Below are positions 38,048 to 46,939 of a DNA stretch of 64,000 nucleotides, one piece after another; within the stretch, counting starts at the first letter, position 1; each line of letters opens with the position of its first letter. The DNA lies in the NCBI GenBank assembly GCA_025352145.1, contig JANXTY010000030.1, forward strand, positions 124,001 to 188,000. The letters run 5' to 3'. A program made the position numbers and the translations under genes. The notes under the pieces are model-generated. The model had not been told where the DNA came from, made no database searches, and saw only the letters and a program-made list of their open reading frames with translations. This DNA comes from Oxalobacteraceae bacterium. GTDB taxonomy: Bacteria; Pseudomonadota; Gammaproteobacteria; Burkholderiales; Burkholderiaceae_D.

Positions 38048-39304
38048 TTGAAAAAACTACTTATCTTAGCGCTATCCTTGTTTTCCCTCCAAGTGACGGC
38101 CGCAGAACGTAGCATGACGATTTTTGCAAATCCCTACCAGATGGGCTCCTATAAAGATATCCTTGGTGAGGCGCAAATAAACGAAGTAAACCACTCGACG
38201 CCTGAAATTGATCTTTTGCTGCCTGTAGGCACAGCGAACGCGTCTAGCGTGGAAGTGCTCAATGGATATTGCAGTTTGTTAGCTAGCGGAGATTTCTTTA
38301 GTGGTTCATGGATGACATTGAAACCCGGAAGATATGACACCCTTGGGGCTCTGGATAACCTTACAAGGAGTTTGCTCACTTATAAAATGATAGGGTCAGG
38401 TCAATTAGAGTGTAATCCAAAGCAGGATATTCCTATGCTTTATGATGCGGCGGGAATCGCATTTCCGCTTTCATCTCTAGGGAACCCTAATAATTCTTAT
38501 CCGCTTCAGGTCGGCCTCCCCACATCAGATCCAAGCCCATCAACAGAAAAACATGTCGTTAGATATATTCGCAATTCTGATTTCCCCCTAGATCCTACAA
38601 AACTTTATAATTTGACCTATCAGACAGGTGGTTTTTCACATAGAGCTGTGTCACTGAATGTACCTTCCTGTTATGAAGTAACGTTAAGTGGCGGCAAGGA
38701 TGACGGCACATACTATACGTATGTATCGCAAGTGTTTTCAGCGGGTAACTATAACTTAGCCAACTATAATCTCGATAACAGCGCCGATAAAGCAACGACC
38801 ACTCGGTTAGTAAATTGTACGCAGCCACCTATAAATACATTTACCAATTTCTTGTTGCAACATGCCGGTGGAAGCTGTATTCACCCTTTGGGTGGTTCTC
38901 CCACTCCGAATCTAAGCACACATACAGTGCTCTATCCCCTTTGTGACGCCACTGAAGCGCGTTTAGCTTTTAGATCGCTTCCGAACGGCAGCCTTTCTCA
39001 CAACTCCAGCGACATGTGTTTGCACCCAGAAGGTGGCAGCCCCAACCCGGTAAGCGGCACTCGATTAGTATTTTGGCCTCTCTGTTCTGATGGTGTAGCA
39101 GCCGATGCCGACGGTAACAAGCGCCTTGCTTTTGAATTTACTGCCGCCGGTAGTATTCGCCACAAAAACAGTGGACTGTGTGTTCACCCCATTGATGATT
39201 CAGCTAATCCCGGAGTGGAGACAGAACTTGTGCTTGCGAGCGGTTGCGATACCCCTAATCTCAACTTTACTAGGATCAGAAGGATTCCCTTACTGATCAT
39301 GTAA
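38048..39304 (+). CDS. Secreted protein with beta-gamma-crystallin-like and beta-trefoil-like lectin domains
   Basis: 418 residues from a TTG start chosen for AAAGGA 7 nt upstream and the signal peptide MKKLLILALSLFSLQVTAAE. Residues 22-116 show Greek-key features of beta-gamma-crystallins: MTIFANPYQMGSYKDI, then GDFFSGSWMTLKPGRYDTLG ending in D103-N-L-T-R-S, a near match to the calcium motif (N/D)(N/D)xx(S/T)S. Residues 208-256 may be a second such motif (CYEVTLSGG to ADKATTTRLV). Three Cys repeats follow at 274-300, 321-347 and 375-401, each C-(I/L/V)-H-P...(N)P...T..(L/V)...C, as in a three-lobed carbohydrate-binding trefoil. No catalytic domain is seen. Binding of plant or host glycans is an inference. 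It is monocistronic, with a strong terminator. Confidence 0.6.
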   Translation: MKKLLILALSLFSLQVTAAERSMTIFANPYQMGSYKDILGEAQINEVNHSTPEIDLLLPVGTANASSVEVLNGYCSLLASGDFFSGSWMTLKPGRYDTLGALDNLTRSLLTYKMIGSGQLECNPKQDIPMLYDAAGIAFPLSSLGNPNNSYPLQVGLPTSDPSPSTEKHVVRYIRNSDFPLDPTKLYNLTYQTGGFSHRAVSLNVPSCYEVTLSGGKDDGTYYTYVSQVFSAGNYNLANYNLDNSADKATTTRLVNCTQPPINTFTNFLLQHAGGSCIHPLGGSPTPNLSTHTVLYPLCDATEARLAFRSLPNGSLSHNSSDMCLHPEGGSPNPVSGTRLVFWPLCSDGVAADADGNKRLAFEFTAAGSIRHKNSGLCVHPIDDSANPGVETELVLASGCDTPNLNFTRIRRIPLLIM

Positions 39305-39778
39305 ATCAAGCGTTGGAATTTGGTGGAAAGCAGTTCGTTTTTGAGCCGCATTCCCTAAAAAAGCCGAACCTCACATGAGGCTCGGCTTTTTTTATGGATG
39401 TTGGTTTTTAACCCAGTTGTGCAATCGGACTCTTAGCGTTCTCACGCCAATCGCCATTTTAATTTTTCTTCCGCGTCAGCAAGCATGCGGCTTTGGCAGA
39501 AAAGAAAGCGGTCTAATGAAATCTGGGTTCAACGCAATTTATTTGGATCAATGACGTGTTCGGGATGGTGTGCCTTAATGTGTATGTGCGGAAAATCGCA
39601 TCGGCACTTGGCGATCCAGATTTCATTGAACGACAAAACCGAATAACGGGGAATATCCGCGCCTATTCTTCTGATGACTTTTATGTTGCTGCGTCAATAA
39701 TCGAAGTTATCCGCCTGTCAAAAAATCGCCTGGAGCGGGCGATGGGCGTGTTTTACAGAAAAAGAACCGGAGTCGGCC
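39305..39778. other. Intergenic region before the flagellar operon
   Basis: 474 bp. It holds the terminator at 39360-39393. I see no gene and no convincing sigma-28 or sigma-54 promoter for flhB, although an upstream promoter must exist here unless the operon is read from the island. A 78-codon open frame at 39556-39792 has no recognisable features. Confidence 0.5.
39360..39393 (+). terminator. Rho-independent terminator after the lectin-like gene
   Basis: AGCCGA-A-CCTCA-CA-TGAGG-C-TCGGCT (39362-39387) forms a long stem with one internal mismatch, flanked by A-rich sequence on the left and TTTTTTT on the right. It could work in both directions and closes the pectin island. Confidence 0.88.
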
Positions 39779-40978
39779 ATGGCCGAAGATAGCGACCTTG
39801 AACGGACCGAACCGGCGTCACCCCGACGCCTTGAGCAGGCGCGTGAAGAAGGCGATGTGCCGCGCTCGCGCGAGCTGTCCACGCTCACCGTTTTACTTGC
39901 TTCCGGTGGTGGTGTATGGATGTTTGGCGACGGGTTGGTGCGCCACTTAAATGAGATGCTGGTGTCTGGCTTGCGCTTTGATCGGATACAGGCTTTCGAT
40001 GCGGATGTGTTGTTGCGGCGGATAGCGGTTGATATGGTCAATGTGATGTGGGCATTTTTGCCATTGGGTGTTGGTGTGATGCTCGTTGCCATTGCCTCGC
40101 CCTTGTTGATTGGCGGTTGGCTATTTACCCTGCAAGGTTTGCAGCCAAATTTTGGCCGGATGAGTCCTTTCCAGGGCTTGGGCAATATGTTTTCCAAACA
40201 TGCCTTGGTCGAGCTGGGTAAAGCGCTCGCAAAAACGATCTTGGTGGGATCGGTTGCTTGGATGGTCGTTGTTCAACAGAAAGAAGCAGTCCTCGCGCTT
40301 AGTGTGGAGCCGCTCGGGGTGGGTAGCGCGCACCTGGTCAGCATCCTTGCCACCAGTTTCCTGTCCATTGTGAGCGGCTTGGCGGTGGTGGTGTTTATCG
40401 ATGCGCCTTACCAGATGTGGCATCACGCGGATAAACTCAAAATGACGCGCCAAGAAGTGATTCAGGAATCCAAAGAGTCCGATGGGAATCCGCAGATCAA
40501 GGCCAAGATTCGCCAGTTGCAGCGCGAGATGGCCAAGCGTCGCATGATGGCTGCCGTGCCCACCGCCGATGTGGTGGTGACCAACCCAACGCACTATGCC
40601 GTTGCATTGAAATATGCGGACGGAAAAATGCGTGCGCCGCAAGTAGTGGCCAAAGGGGCAGATGAAGTGGCGGCAAAAATCCGTGAGATCGCTACCGAAA
40701 ATAAGGTCACGATCTTAGAAGCGCCACCACTGGCGCGTGCCCTGTATCGGCATGGCGAGTTAGGCGATGAAATTCCCGAAGCTTTATATACCGCAGTGGC
40801 CGAAGTGTTGGCCTATGTGTTCCAGCTGCGCGCCTTTAAGAAGGGCAGCGGCGTGCGGCCAAAACTACCGTCGGATATCGCAATCCCGCCACAACTTGAC
40901 CCTTTCAATATCGCAGCGCAGAAAAATAGGACCGATTCACCGGATCATCTTTCCCCTTCCGCTAACGGAGCAAGCTGA
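39779..40978 (+). CDS. flhB: Flagellar type III export gate protein FlhB
   Basis: 399 residues. Four membrane helices are followed by the cytoplasmic domain with the self-cleavage site N269-P-T-H272 (VVVTNPTHYAVALKYADGKM). FlhB switches the export apparatus from rod/hook to filament substrates. The N-terminus (EDSDLERTEPASPRRLEQAREEG) is typical. It starts the flagellar operon; its stop overlaps the flhA start by one base (TGATG). Confidence 0.97.
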   Translation: MAEDSDLERTEPASPRRLEQAREEGDVPRSRELSTLTVLLASGGGVWMFGDGLVRHLNEMLVSGLRFDRIQAFDADVLLRRIAVDMVNVMWAFLPLGVGVMLVAIASPLLIGGWLFTLQGLQPNFGRMSPFQGLGNMFSKHALVELGKALAKTILVGSVAWMVVVQQKEAVLALSVEPLGVGSAHLVSILATSFLSIVSGLAVVVFIDAPYQMWHHADKLKMTRQEVIQESKESDGNPQIKAKIRQLQREMAKRRMMAAVPTADVVVTNPTHYAVALKYADGKMRAPQVVAKGADEVAAKIREIATENKVTILEAPPLARALYRHGELGDEIPEALYTAVAEVLAYVFQLRAFKKGSGVRPKLPSDIAIPPQLDPFNIAAQKNRTDSPDHLSPSANGAS

Positions 40979-43059
40979 TGAATAGTCTGAAATTGCAACT
41001 GTTTTTTGCCGGCGGCGGTGGAAAAAGCATGGCCGCGCCGATCATTATCATCATGCTGCTGGCGATGATGGTACTGCCGCTACCTGCGTTTGTACTCGAC
41101 ATTTTTTTCAGCTTCAACATTGCGCTGGCAATCATTGTTTTGCTCACCAGTTTGTACACCGTCAAGCCACTCGACTTCATGGCATTCCCTACCATTTTGT
41201 TGGTGAGTACGATGTTAAGGCTGTCGCTCAATGTCGCCTCGACACGGGTGGTGTTGACTGAGGGTCATACCGGCCCGGATGCAGCGGGCAAGGTGATCGA
41301 AGCGTTCGGCCATTTTCTGATCGGCGGTAATTACACCGTTGGTATTGTGGTGTTCATTATTTTAACGATTATTAATTTTACGGTGGTGACCAAAGGGGCA
41401 GGTCGTATCGCAGAAGTGGGCGCGCGCTTCGCGTTGGATGCGATGCCAGGCAAGCAAATGGCCATTGATGCCGACCTCAATGCCGGTCTGATCGCCGAGC
41501 AAGAAGCGCGTCGGCGCCGTACCGAAGTTGCGCAAGAGGCCGAGTTTTACGGCGCTATGGATGGTGCCAGCAAGTACGTGCGCGGCGATGCGGTGGCGGG
41601 GATCATGGTTACCATTATCAACGTCATCGGCGGCCTGATGGTCGGTCTGTTGCAGCATGATATGGGGTTTTCGGCTGCGTTGAAAATTTACACGTTGTTG
41701 GCCATTGGCGATGGCCTGGTGGCGCAGATTCCTTCTCTCATTATTTCGACTGCAGCCGGTATCGTGGTGTCCCGGGTGGCTAGCGAACAAGATATTGGCG
41801 GGCAATTAATTACCCAATTGTTTGCCAAGCCACAGGTACTTTATATTACCGCTGGAATCATTGGTGGCATGGGGTTGATTCCCGGGATGCCGCACGTTGC
41901 GTTCATTCTGCTGGCAGGGGTGTTGGGTGGCGGTGCGTATGTCATCGCCAAGCGTGCCGAGGTTGCGGTAATTGTGCCGCAACCGGAGGTGCCGCCTGCA
42001 GCGCCGGAACAAGAGGAAGCGGGTTGGCAGGATATTATGCCGGTCGATATTCTGGGGCTGGAAGTCGGCTATCGTTTGATTTCTTTGGTGGACAAGACGC
42101 AGGGCGGCGAGCTACTCAAACGTATCAAAGGAATCCGTAGAAAATTTGCGCAGGAGGTTGGTTTTCTGGCGCCGCCGGTACACATCCGTGACAATCTTGA
42201 ACTCAAGCCATCGGTTTATACCATCAGCCTTAAAGGAGTAGAAATCGGGCGGGGAGAAGCAATCAATGGCCAGTTTTTGGCGATCAATCCCGGCATGGCT
42301 AGCGGCTCGCTGGCAGGTGTCGTGACTACCGATCCGGCCTTCGGCCTGCCCGCTACCTGGATTGATGAAAGCATGCGCGAAGAGGCGCAGACTTTGGGTT
42401 ACACCGTGGTCGATGCCGGTACCGTGGTGGCAACACATCTGAATCATTTGATCATGAACCACGCAGCCGAGCTGTTGGGACGGCAGGAAGTACAACAATT
42501 GCTCGATCATGTAGCGAAGGAATCGCCGAAGTTGATCGAAGATCTGGTGCCGACCGTGTTGTCATTATCGATCATCCAAAAAGTGTTGCAGAACCTGCTG
42601 ATGGAAGGCGTGCATATCCGTGATATGCGCACCATCATTGAGACTATGGCGGAGCATGCCGCGACGGTGCAGGAACCGAATGAATTGACTGCGTTGGTAC
42701 GTATTTCCCTGGGGCGGGCGATTGTTCAACAGTTATTCCCAACCGGAAATGAGTTATCTGTAATGACCCTCGACAATCGGCTTGAGCGTTTGCTGATGCA
42801 GGCGCTGCAAGCAAGCGGGGCGGATGGCGCAGGGATTGAGCCTGGCTTGGCCGACACATTGGCGACGCAGGCAGAGCAGGCGACTCGGCAGCAAGAACAA
42901 ATGGGCTTGACACCAGTGCTACTGGTACCCGGGCCGCTGCGGGCATTGCTAGCCCGTTTCCTGCGGCGCGCATTGCCGCAACTGAAGGTGCTTTCTCACT
43001 CAGAACTTCCTGATTCAAAAACGATTAGAGTTACCAGCCTAGTTGGAGGCCAGATATGA
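40978..43059 (+). CDS. flhA: Flagellar type III export gate protein FlhA
   Basis: 693 residues. Eight membrane helices and the FHIPEP-family signature (LSLNVASTRVVLTEGHTGPD, RGDAVAGIMVTIINVIGG) are followed by a large cytoplasmic domain (about 360-693). FlhA forms the nonameric ring that receives export substrates and chaperones. It overlaps flhF by 4 nt. Confidence 0.97.
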   Translation: MNSLKLQLFFAGGGGKSMAAPIIIIMLLAMMVLPLPAFVLDIFFSFNIALAIIVLLTSLYTVKPLDFMAFPTILLVSTMLRLSLNVASTRVVLTEGHTGPDAAGKVIEAFGHFLIGGNYTVGIVVFIILTIINFTVVTKGAGRIAEVGARFALDAMPGKQMAIDADLNAGLIAEQEARRRRTEVAQEAEFYGAMDGASKYVRGDAVAGIMVTIINVIGGLMVGLLQHDMGFSAALKIYTLLAIGDGLVAQIPSLIISTAAGIVVSRVASEQDIGGQLITQLFAKPQVLYITAGIIGGMGLIPGMPHVAFILLAGVLGGGAYVIAKRAEVAVIVPQPEVPPAAPEQEEAGWQDIMPVDILGLEVGYRLISLVDKTQGGELLKRIKGIRRKFAQEVGFLAPPVHIRDNLELKPSVYTISLKGVEIGRGEAINGQFLAINPGMASGSLAGVVTTDPAFGLPATWIDESMREEAQTLGYTVVDAGTVVATHLNHLIMNHAAELLGRQEVQQLLDHVAKESPKLIEDLVPTVLSLSIIQKVLQNLLMEGVHIRDMRTIIETMAEHAATVQEPNELTALVRISLGRAIVQQLFPTGNELSVMTLDNRLERLLMQALQASGADGAGIEPGLADTLATQAEQATRQQEQMGLTPVLLVPGPLRALLARFLRRALPQLKVLSHSELPDSKTIRVTSLVGGQI

Positions 43060-44357
43060 ACGTTAAAAAATTCTCCGCATCTTCTTCGCGTGAAGCATTA
43101 CGCAAAGTACGCGATGCGCTCGGCCCGGACGCCGTGATTTTATCCAATCGCACAATGGATAGCGGAGTAGAAATCATGGCTTTGGCGAATGAAGACATTG
43201 CGTCTTTATCGCCAGCGATTGAGGAAGAAATGTTGTCCGAGCCGGCACTGCATCATTTTTCTGGCATATCGAAATCGCGCCCCGGGAGTGAGAAGAAAAC
43301 GAGTCTCGTAGAAACGTCGGAGATTACCAGCGATAAATCCATGGACAGGGGCGTAGGAAGAGGGAGTCCGGCGAAAGAAAAGACGGCTGACCTGAGTGAC
43401 GTAATGAGCGAAATTCGTGCGATGCGCGGCATGATGGAATCGCAATTGGCAGAAATTTCATGGGGTAAAACGCAAAAACGCGAACCTAATCGCGCTGCCG
43501 TATTGCGGGAAATGCTGGCTGCCGGTTTCAGCCCTAGCCTGTCGCGTTATCTGACGGAAAAACTGCCTGTCACAGAAAATTTCGCCTCTGGATTGGACTG
43601 GATTAAATCGATGTTGTGCCGCAATCTCACCACCATGAATAATGAAAACGAGATCCTGGAAAGAGGCGGTGTGTTTGCACTGGTGGGCCCAACCGGCGTA
43701 GGTAAAACGACCAGCACTGCAAAGCTGGCAGCGCGCTGCGTTATGCGCCACGGTACTGAAAAGCTCGCGCTGATTACTACCGATGGCTATCGTATCGGCG
43801 GTCATGAACAATTACGTATTTACGGAAAAATTTTGGGTGTCATGGTTCATTCCGTACGCGATGAATCGGATTTGCGCATTGCCTTGAAAGAACTCAAAAG
43901 CAAACACACCGTCTTGATCGATACCGTGGGTGTGAGTCAGCGTGATCAGATGGTGGCAGATCAAGTGGCCATGCTCTCCGGCGTTGGTTCCAACGTCCAA
44001 CGTTTATTGTGTTTGAATGCGACCTCGACGGGCGAGACGCTCAACGAAGTAGTGCGTGCCTACCAAGGCAGCGGGTTGGCAGGATGTATCATGACCAAGC
44101 TCGATGAGGCGGCGACCATCGGCAATGTTATTGACGTGATCATCCGGCAAAAACTCAATCTGTATTACATTTCGAATGGACAGCGCGTACCGGAAGATTT
44201 GCATCTGGCCAACCAGCTTTATCTGATCGATCGTGCGTTCAAGCTCAAGCGCGAAACCATGCCCTATCAATTGCAGGACAACGAGTTGCCTCTGGTAATG
44301 GGTCATGCCACCAGTGCGATGCACGATCAAAGTTTGCGCGGGGTGAACCTTGGCTAA
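43056..44357 (+). CDS. flhF: Flagellar SRP-type GTPase FlhF
   Basis: 433 residues. The basic N-domain begins MNVKKFSASSSREALRKVRD; the central part is variable; the G-domain carries VGPTGVGKTTSTAKLAAR (P-loop), TTDGYRIGGHEQLRIYG, LIDTVGVSQRD and TKLDEAATIGN. FlhF positions the flagellum and helps start its assembly, usually at a pole. It overlaps the FlhG-like gene by 8 nt. Confidence 0.96.
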   Translation: MNVKKFSASSSREALRKVRDALGPDAVILSNRTMDSGVEIMALANEDIASLSPAIEEEMLSEPALHHFSGISKSRPGSEKKTSLVETSEITSDKSMDRGVGRGSPAKEKTADLSDVMSEIRAMRGMMESQLAEISWGKTQKREPNRAAVLREMLAAGFSPSLSRYLTEKLPVTENFASGLDWIKSMLCRNLTTMNNENEILERGGVFALVGPTGVGKTTSTAKLAARCVMRHGTEKLALITTDGYRIGGHEQLRIYGKILGVMVHSVRDESDLRIALKELKSKHTVLIDTVGVSQRDQMVADQVAMLSGVGSNVQRLLCLNATSTGETLNEVVRAYQGSGLAGCIMTKLDEAATIGNVIDVIIRQKLNLYYISNGQRVPEDLHLANQLYLIDRAFKLKRETMPYQLQDNELPLVMGHATSAMHDQSLRGVNLG

Positions 44358-45189
44358 TTTCGATTTTGATCAGGCCGAAGGATTGCGGCGCATGCTGGCC
44401 GGACCTAAGCCGCGTATCGTCACTTTTTTATCTGCTACTCCGGCTGAGGACAAGAGCGCTTTGTTGCTTAACTTGAGTGCATCGCTGGCGCATGCGGGCA
44501 ATGATGTATTGTTGATGGATGCCAGCCCCTCGTCACGTGGAGTGGCCGCACATCTTGGTATGTCGCATGGGATGAGCCTGCAGAATGTGGCACGTCAGGA
44601 ATGTGCGCTGGATCAGGTGACCAGGCAAATGCCACAGGGTTTTGGCATGGTCGCACTGGCAAGGGAACATCTGCGCATGGCGAGACAGCACCCCGATGAG
44701 GCGCGACTCCTAGTCAAGGCATTTGACCTATTGGTGAAGCAAAGCGGTATTGTGCTGGTCGATGGTGAGCTTGATGCCGATGACGACTTTCCGATTCCTG
44801 CCCTGTCGCGTTGTGAAATTGTGGTGCAGGTGTCCGGCAATGCCGATTCGATTAAGACCGCATACTGCGTGATCAAGCGGCTGAATGCGAAATTGGGACA
44901 TCGGCCATTCGGCATTCTGGTGACCGGGGCTTCCGAAAACGAGGCAAAAGTGGTATACGATAATATGGCAGAGGCAGCGCGACGTTATCTTGCTGTCGAG
45001 CTTAAATCGATGGGTTCGGTACCGGCAGACGATCACCTCCGCCGCGCGGCGAAGCTGGGACGATCGGTGACCGATGCTTTCCCTTTGGCGAGGGCCTCAG
45101 TTGCATTTAGACGGTTGGCTGGACGTTTTTCATCGCCAGCAGTCCCCATCTCGGATTACCCGGAAAATAGGCTGATGGCCCATCTTTAG
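44350..45189 (+). CDS. flhG: FlhG/FleN-like flagellar number regulator with a degenerate P-loop
   Basis: 279 residues from a TTG at 44350, overlapping flhF by 8 nt. The MinD/ParA fold is recognisable (NLSASLAHAGNDVLLMDASP, IVLVDGELDADDDF, GILVTGASENEA) and MANFDFDQAEGLRRML is the FlhG opening. The ATP-binding loop, normally K-G-G-V-G-K-T, reads T30-P-A-E-D-K35-S: the glycines and the signature lysine are gone and only the P-loop Lys and Ser remain. FlhG opposes FlhF to limit flagellar number; here ATP-driven cycling may be altered. Confidence 0.9.
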   Translation: MANFDFDQAEGLRRMLAGPKPRIVTFLSATPAEDKSALLLNLSASLAHAGNDVLLMDASPSSRGVAAHLGMSHGMSLQNVARQECALDQVTRQMPQGFGMVALAREHLRMARQHPDEARLLVKAFDLLVKQSGIVLVDGELDADDDFPIPALSRCEIVVQVSGNADSIKTAYCVIKRLNAKLGHRPFGILVTGASENEAKVVYDNMAEAARRYLAVELKSMGSVPADDHLRRAAKLGRSVTDAFPLARASVAFRRLAGRFSSPAVPISDYPENRLMAHL

Positions 45190-45204
45190 GAATTTGAAAT
45201 AGTC

Positions 45205-45936
45205 ATGTACACGGTCAAGGGAAAATCGGACAAAAATTATCTTCTGACGGAACATGCGCCGTTGGTGAAGCGACTTGCCCACCACATGAAAGCTAAGCTG
45301 CCAGCCAGTGTTGATGTGGACGACCTGGTGCAGGCCGGCATGATTGGTTTGCTCGATGCGATCAACCGTTATGAAGAAGAGCATGGCGCGCAATTTGAGA
45401 CCTACGCCGTGTTGAGGATACGCGGTGCGATGCTCGATGAATTGCGCAGCAGCGACTGGATGCCGCGCGGCGTCCGGCAAAATATGCGCAAAATTGAAGT
45501 TGCCATGAGTACGCTGCAACAGCGACTGGGACATGCGCCGACAGAATCTGAAGTGGCTAAATTACTGAAGCTGTCGCTGTCCGAATATCAGGACATGCTG
45601 ACCGACGGTAGCGGACATCAACTGGTGTATTACGAGGATTTTCATGACAGCGAAGGTAGCGATAATTTTCTGGAACGCCATTTTGTCGATGAGAATGGCG
45701 ACCCACTGAAAAATCTGCTCGATAGTGATTTCCGTCAAGCTGTCATCGACGCAATCGACAAGCTACCTGAGCGTGAAAAACTATTGATGGGGCTGTATTA
45801 CGAACAGGAATTGAACCTGAAAGAAATCGGTGCGGTGCTCGGCGTTTCAGAATCGCGCGTGTGTCAGTTGCATAGTCAGGCCGTGGCACGGTTGCGGACA
45901 TCACTGAGGGAGCAAGTGTGGACTGGGCAACTGTAG
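45205..45936 (+). CDS. fliA: Flagellar sigma factor sigma-28
   Basis: 243 residues with sigma regions 2, 3 and 4: VDVDDLVQAGMIGLLDAINR and YEEEHGAQFETYAVLRIRGA (region 2), DSDFRQAVIDAIDKLPEREK, and the region 4 HTH ELNLKEIGAVLGVSESRVCQ. It directs RNA polymerase to late flagellar and chemotaxis promoters and is normally held by FlgM. It overlaps the motor gene by 19 nt. Sigma-28 targets were not recognised inside the window. Confidence 0.96.
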   Translation: MYTVKGKSDKNYLLTEHAPLVKRLAHHMKAKLPASVDVDDLVQAGMIGLLDAINRYEEEHGAQFETYAVLRIRGAMLDELRSSDWMPRGVRQNMRKIEVAMSTLQQRLGHAPTESEVAKLLKLSLSEYQDMLTDGSGHQLVYYEDFHDSEGSDNFLERHFVDENGDPLKNLLDSDFRQAVIDAIDKLPEREKLLMGLYYEQELNLKEIGAVLGVSESRVCQLHSQAVARLRTSLREQVWTGQL

Positions 45937-46658
45937 TTGGTCTCGCGTTAGCGATTATCTGTGTCGTTTCCGGCCAAAAACTGGAAGGTGGCGAGCTCGG
46001 TTCCTTGGTGCAGCCAGCCGCTTTTTCTATCGTGGTATTGGGTACCATTGGCGCTGTTTTAGTGCAGACCAGCATGTCTAGCTTCAAGCGCGGACTAAAA
46101 ATGGTCGTATGGATTTTTGCCCCGCCGGTCGATCAGCGCAAAGCGATTGCCGTCGATATTGCCAACTGGACTTTTAAAGCGCGGCGTGAAGGTGTGCTGA
46201 GTCTGGAGATGTATATGGATTCGGCTAAAGACCGCTTTATTTCCAAAGGATTGGGTCTGATTGTGGACGGCGTTGATCCGATAAAAATTCGGGAAATTCT
46301 TGATATGGATATCGGCGCTTATGAGACTGAAGAACGCAACGCCGTGAAAATTTGGGAGGCTGCTGGGGGTTATGCGCCGACCATCGGGATTCTCGGTGCT
46401 GTGCTCGGCCTGATTCATGTGATGGAAAATCTCACCGACCCCAGTAAACTCGGCAGCGGTATTGCGGTGGCCTTCGTTGCGACCATTTACGGTGTGGGTT
46501 TAGCCAACCTTTTTTTTCTCCCAATTGGTAGCAAACTCAAGGCGATTGTGTGCCGCGAAGTGAATCAGCGCGAGATGCTGGCAGCGGTATTTTTCGATCT
46601 GGCGAGTGGGAATAATTCACGGGTAATTGAAGAACGTGTGGTGGGATTTTTACGTTAG
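45918..46658 (+). CDS. motC: Flagellar motor stator protein, MotA family (MotC-like)
   Basis: 246 residues from a GTG at 45918 inside the fliA end. Four membrane helices; the conserved stator segment AAGGYAPTIGILGAVLGLIHVM contains the proline and threonine near the ion path, and the cytoplasmic loop has charged residues for contact with FliG. Short-loop architecture and position after fliA match the second stator set (MotC) of Pseudomonas. MotC versus MotA naming is by synteny. Confidence 0.88.
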   Translation: MDWATVVGLALAIICVVSGQKLEGGELGSLVQPAAFSIVVLGTIGAVLVQTSMSSFKRGLKMVVWIFAPPVDQRKAIAVDIANWTFKARREGVLSLEMYMDSAKDRFISKGLGLIVDGVDPIKIREILDMDIGAYETEERNAVKIWEAAGGYAPTIGILGAVLGLIHVMENLTDPSKLGSGIAVAFVATIYGVGLANLFFLPIGSKLKAIVCREVNQREMLAAVFFDLASGNNSRVIEERVVGFLR

Positions 46659-46696
46659 ATTTGCAAGAATGTCAGCGCAGGCGGCGAAGATTTTAA

Positions 46697-46735
46697 TCCC
46701 CTCTTCCGGTCACGAGAGAGGGTTAGGGGGAGGAT
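46697..46735. repeat. REP-like CCCTCT/AGAGGG repeat between the stator genes
   Basis: CCCTCT (46699-46704) and AGAGGG (46717-46722) pair around a 12-nt loop, followed by TTAGGGGGAGGA. It resembles the widespread proteobacterial repeats of the form CTCTCC...GAGAGGGTTAGGG. It sits in the 281 bp that separate motC and motD, which usually adjoin closely. Confidence 0.5.
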
Positions 46736-46939
46736 GCTGTAGCGACCAAAATTTCCCCGGGAGTCGTATAGCTTGGGGAATGTTACCCCATCCATCCTTC
46801 GATTTTCTTCGTGTTTTTCGGGCCTTTTGTGGGGAATTTTTTGTTTTGTTGACTGGTTGTTTTGCGCCGCATCCGACGGATGAGAAATGGCTTGTGAATT
46901 GGCATTTAACAGCTACTATTCCGAATCATAAAATACACC

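Noticed and set aside
39590-39680. Possible sigma-28 promoter (ACCGAATAA) before flhB
   Set aside because: Only the -10-like part partly matches GCCGATAA and no TAAA element lies 15 bp upstream.
39556-39792. 78-codon plus-strand frame running into flhB
   Set aside because: No ribosome-binding site or recognisable features, and it overlaps the certain flhB start; most likely chance.
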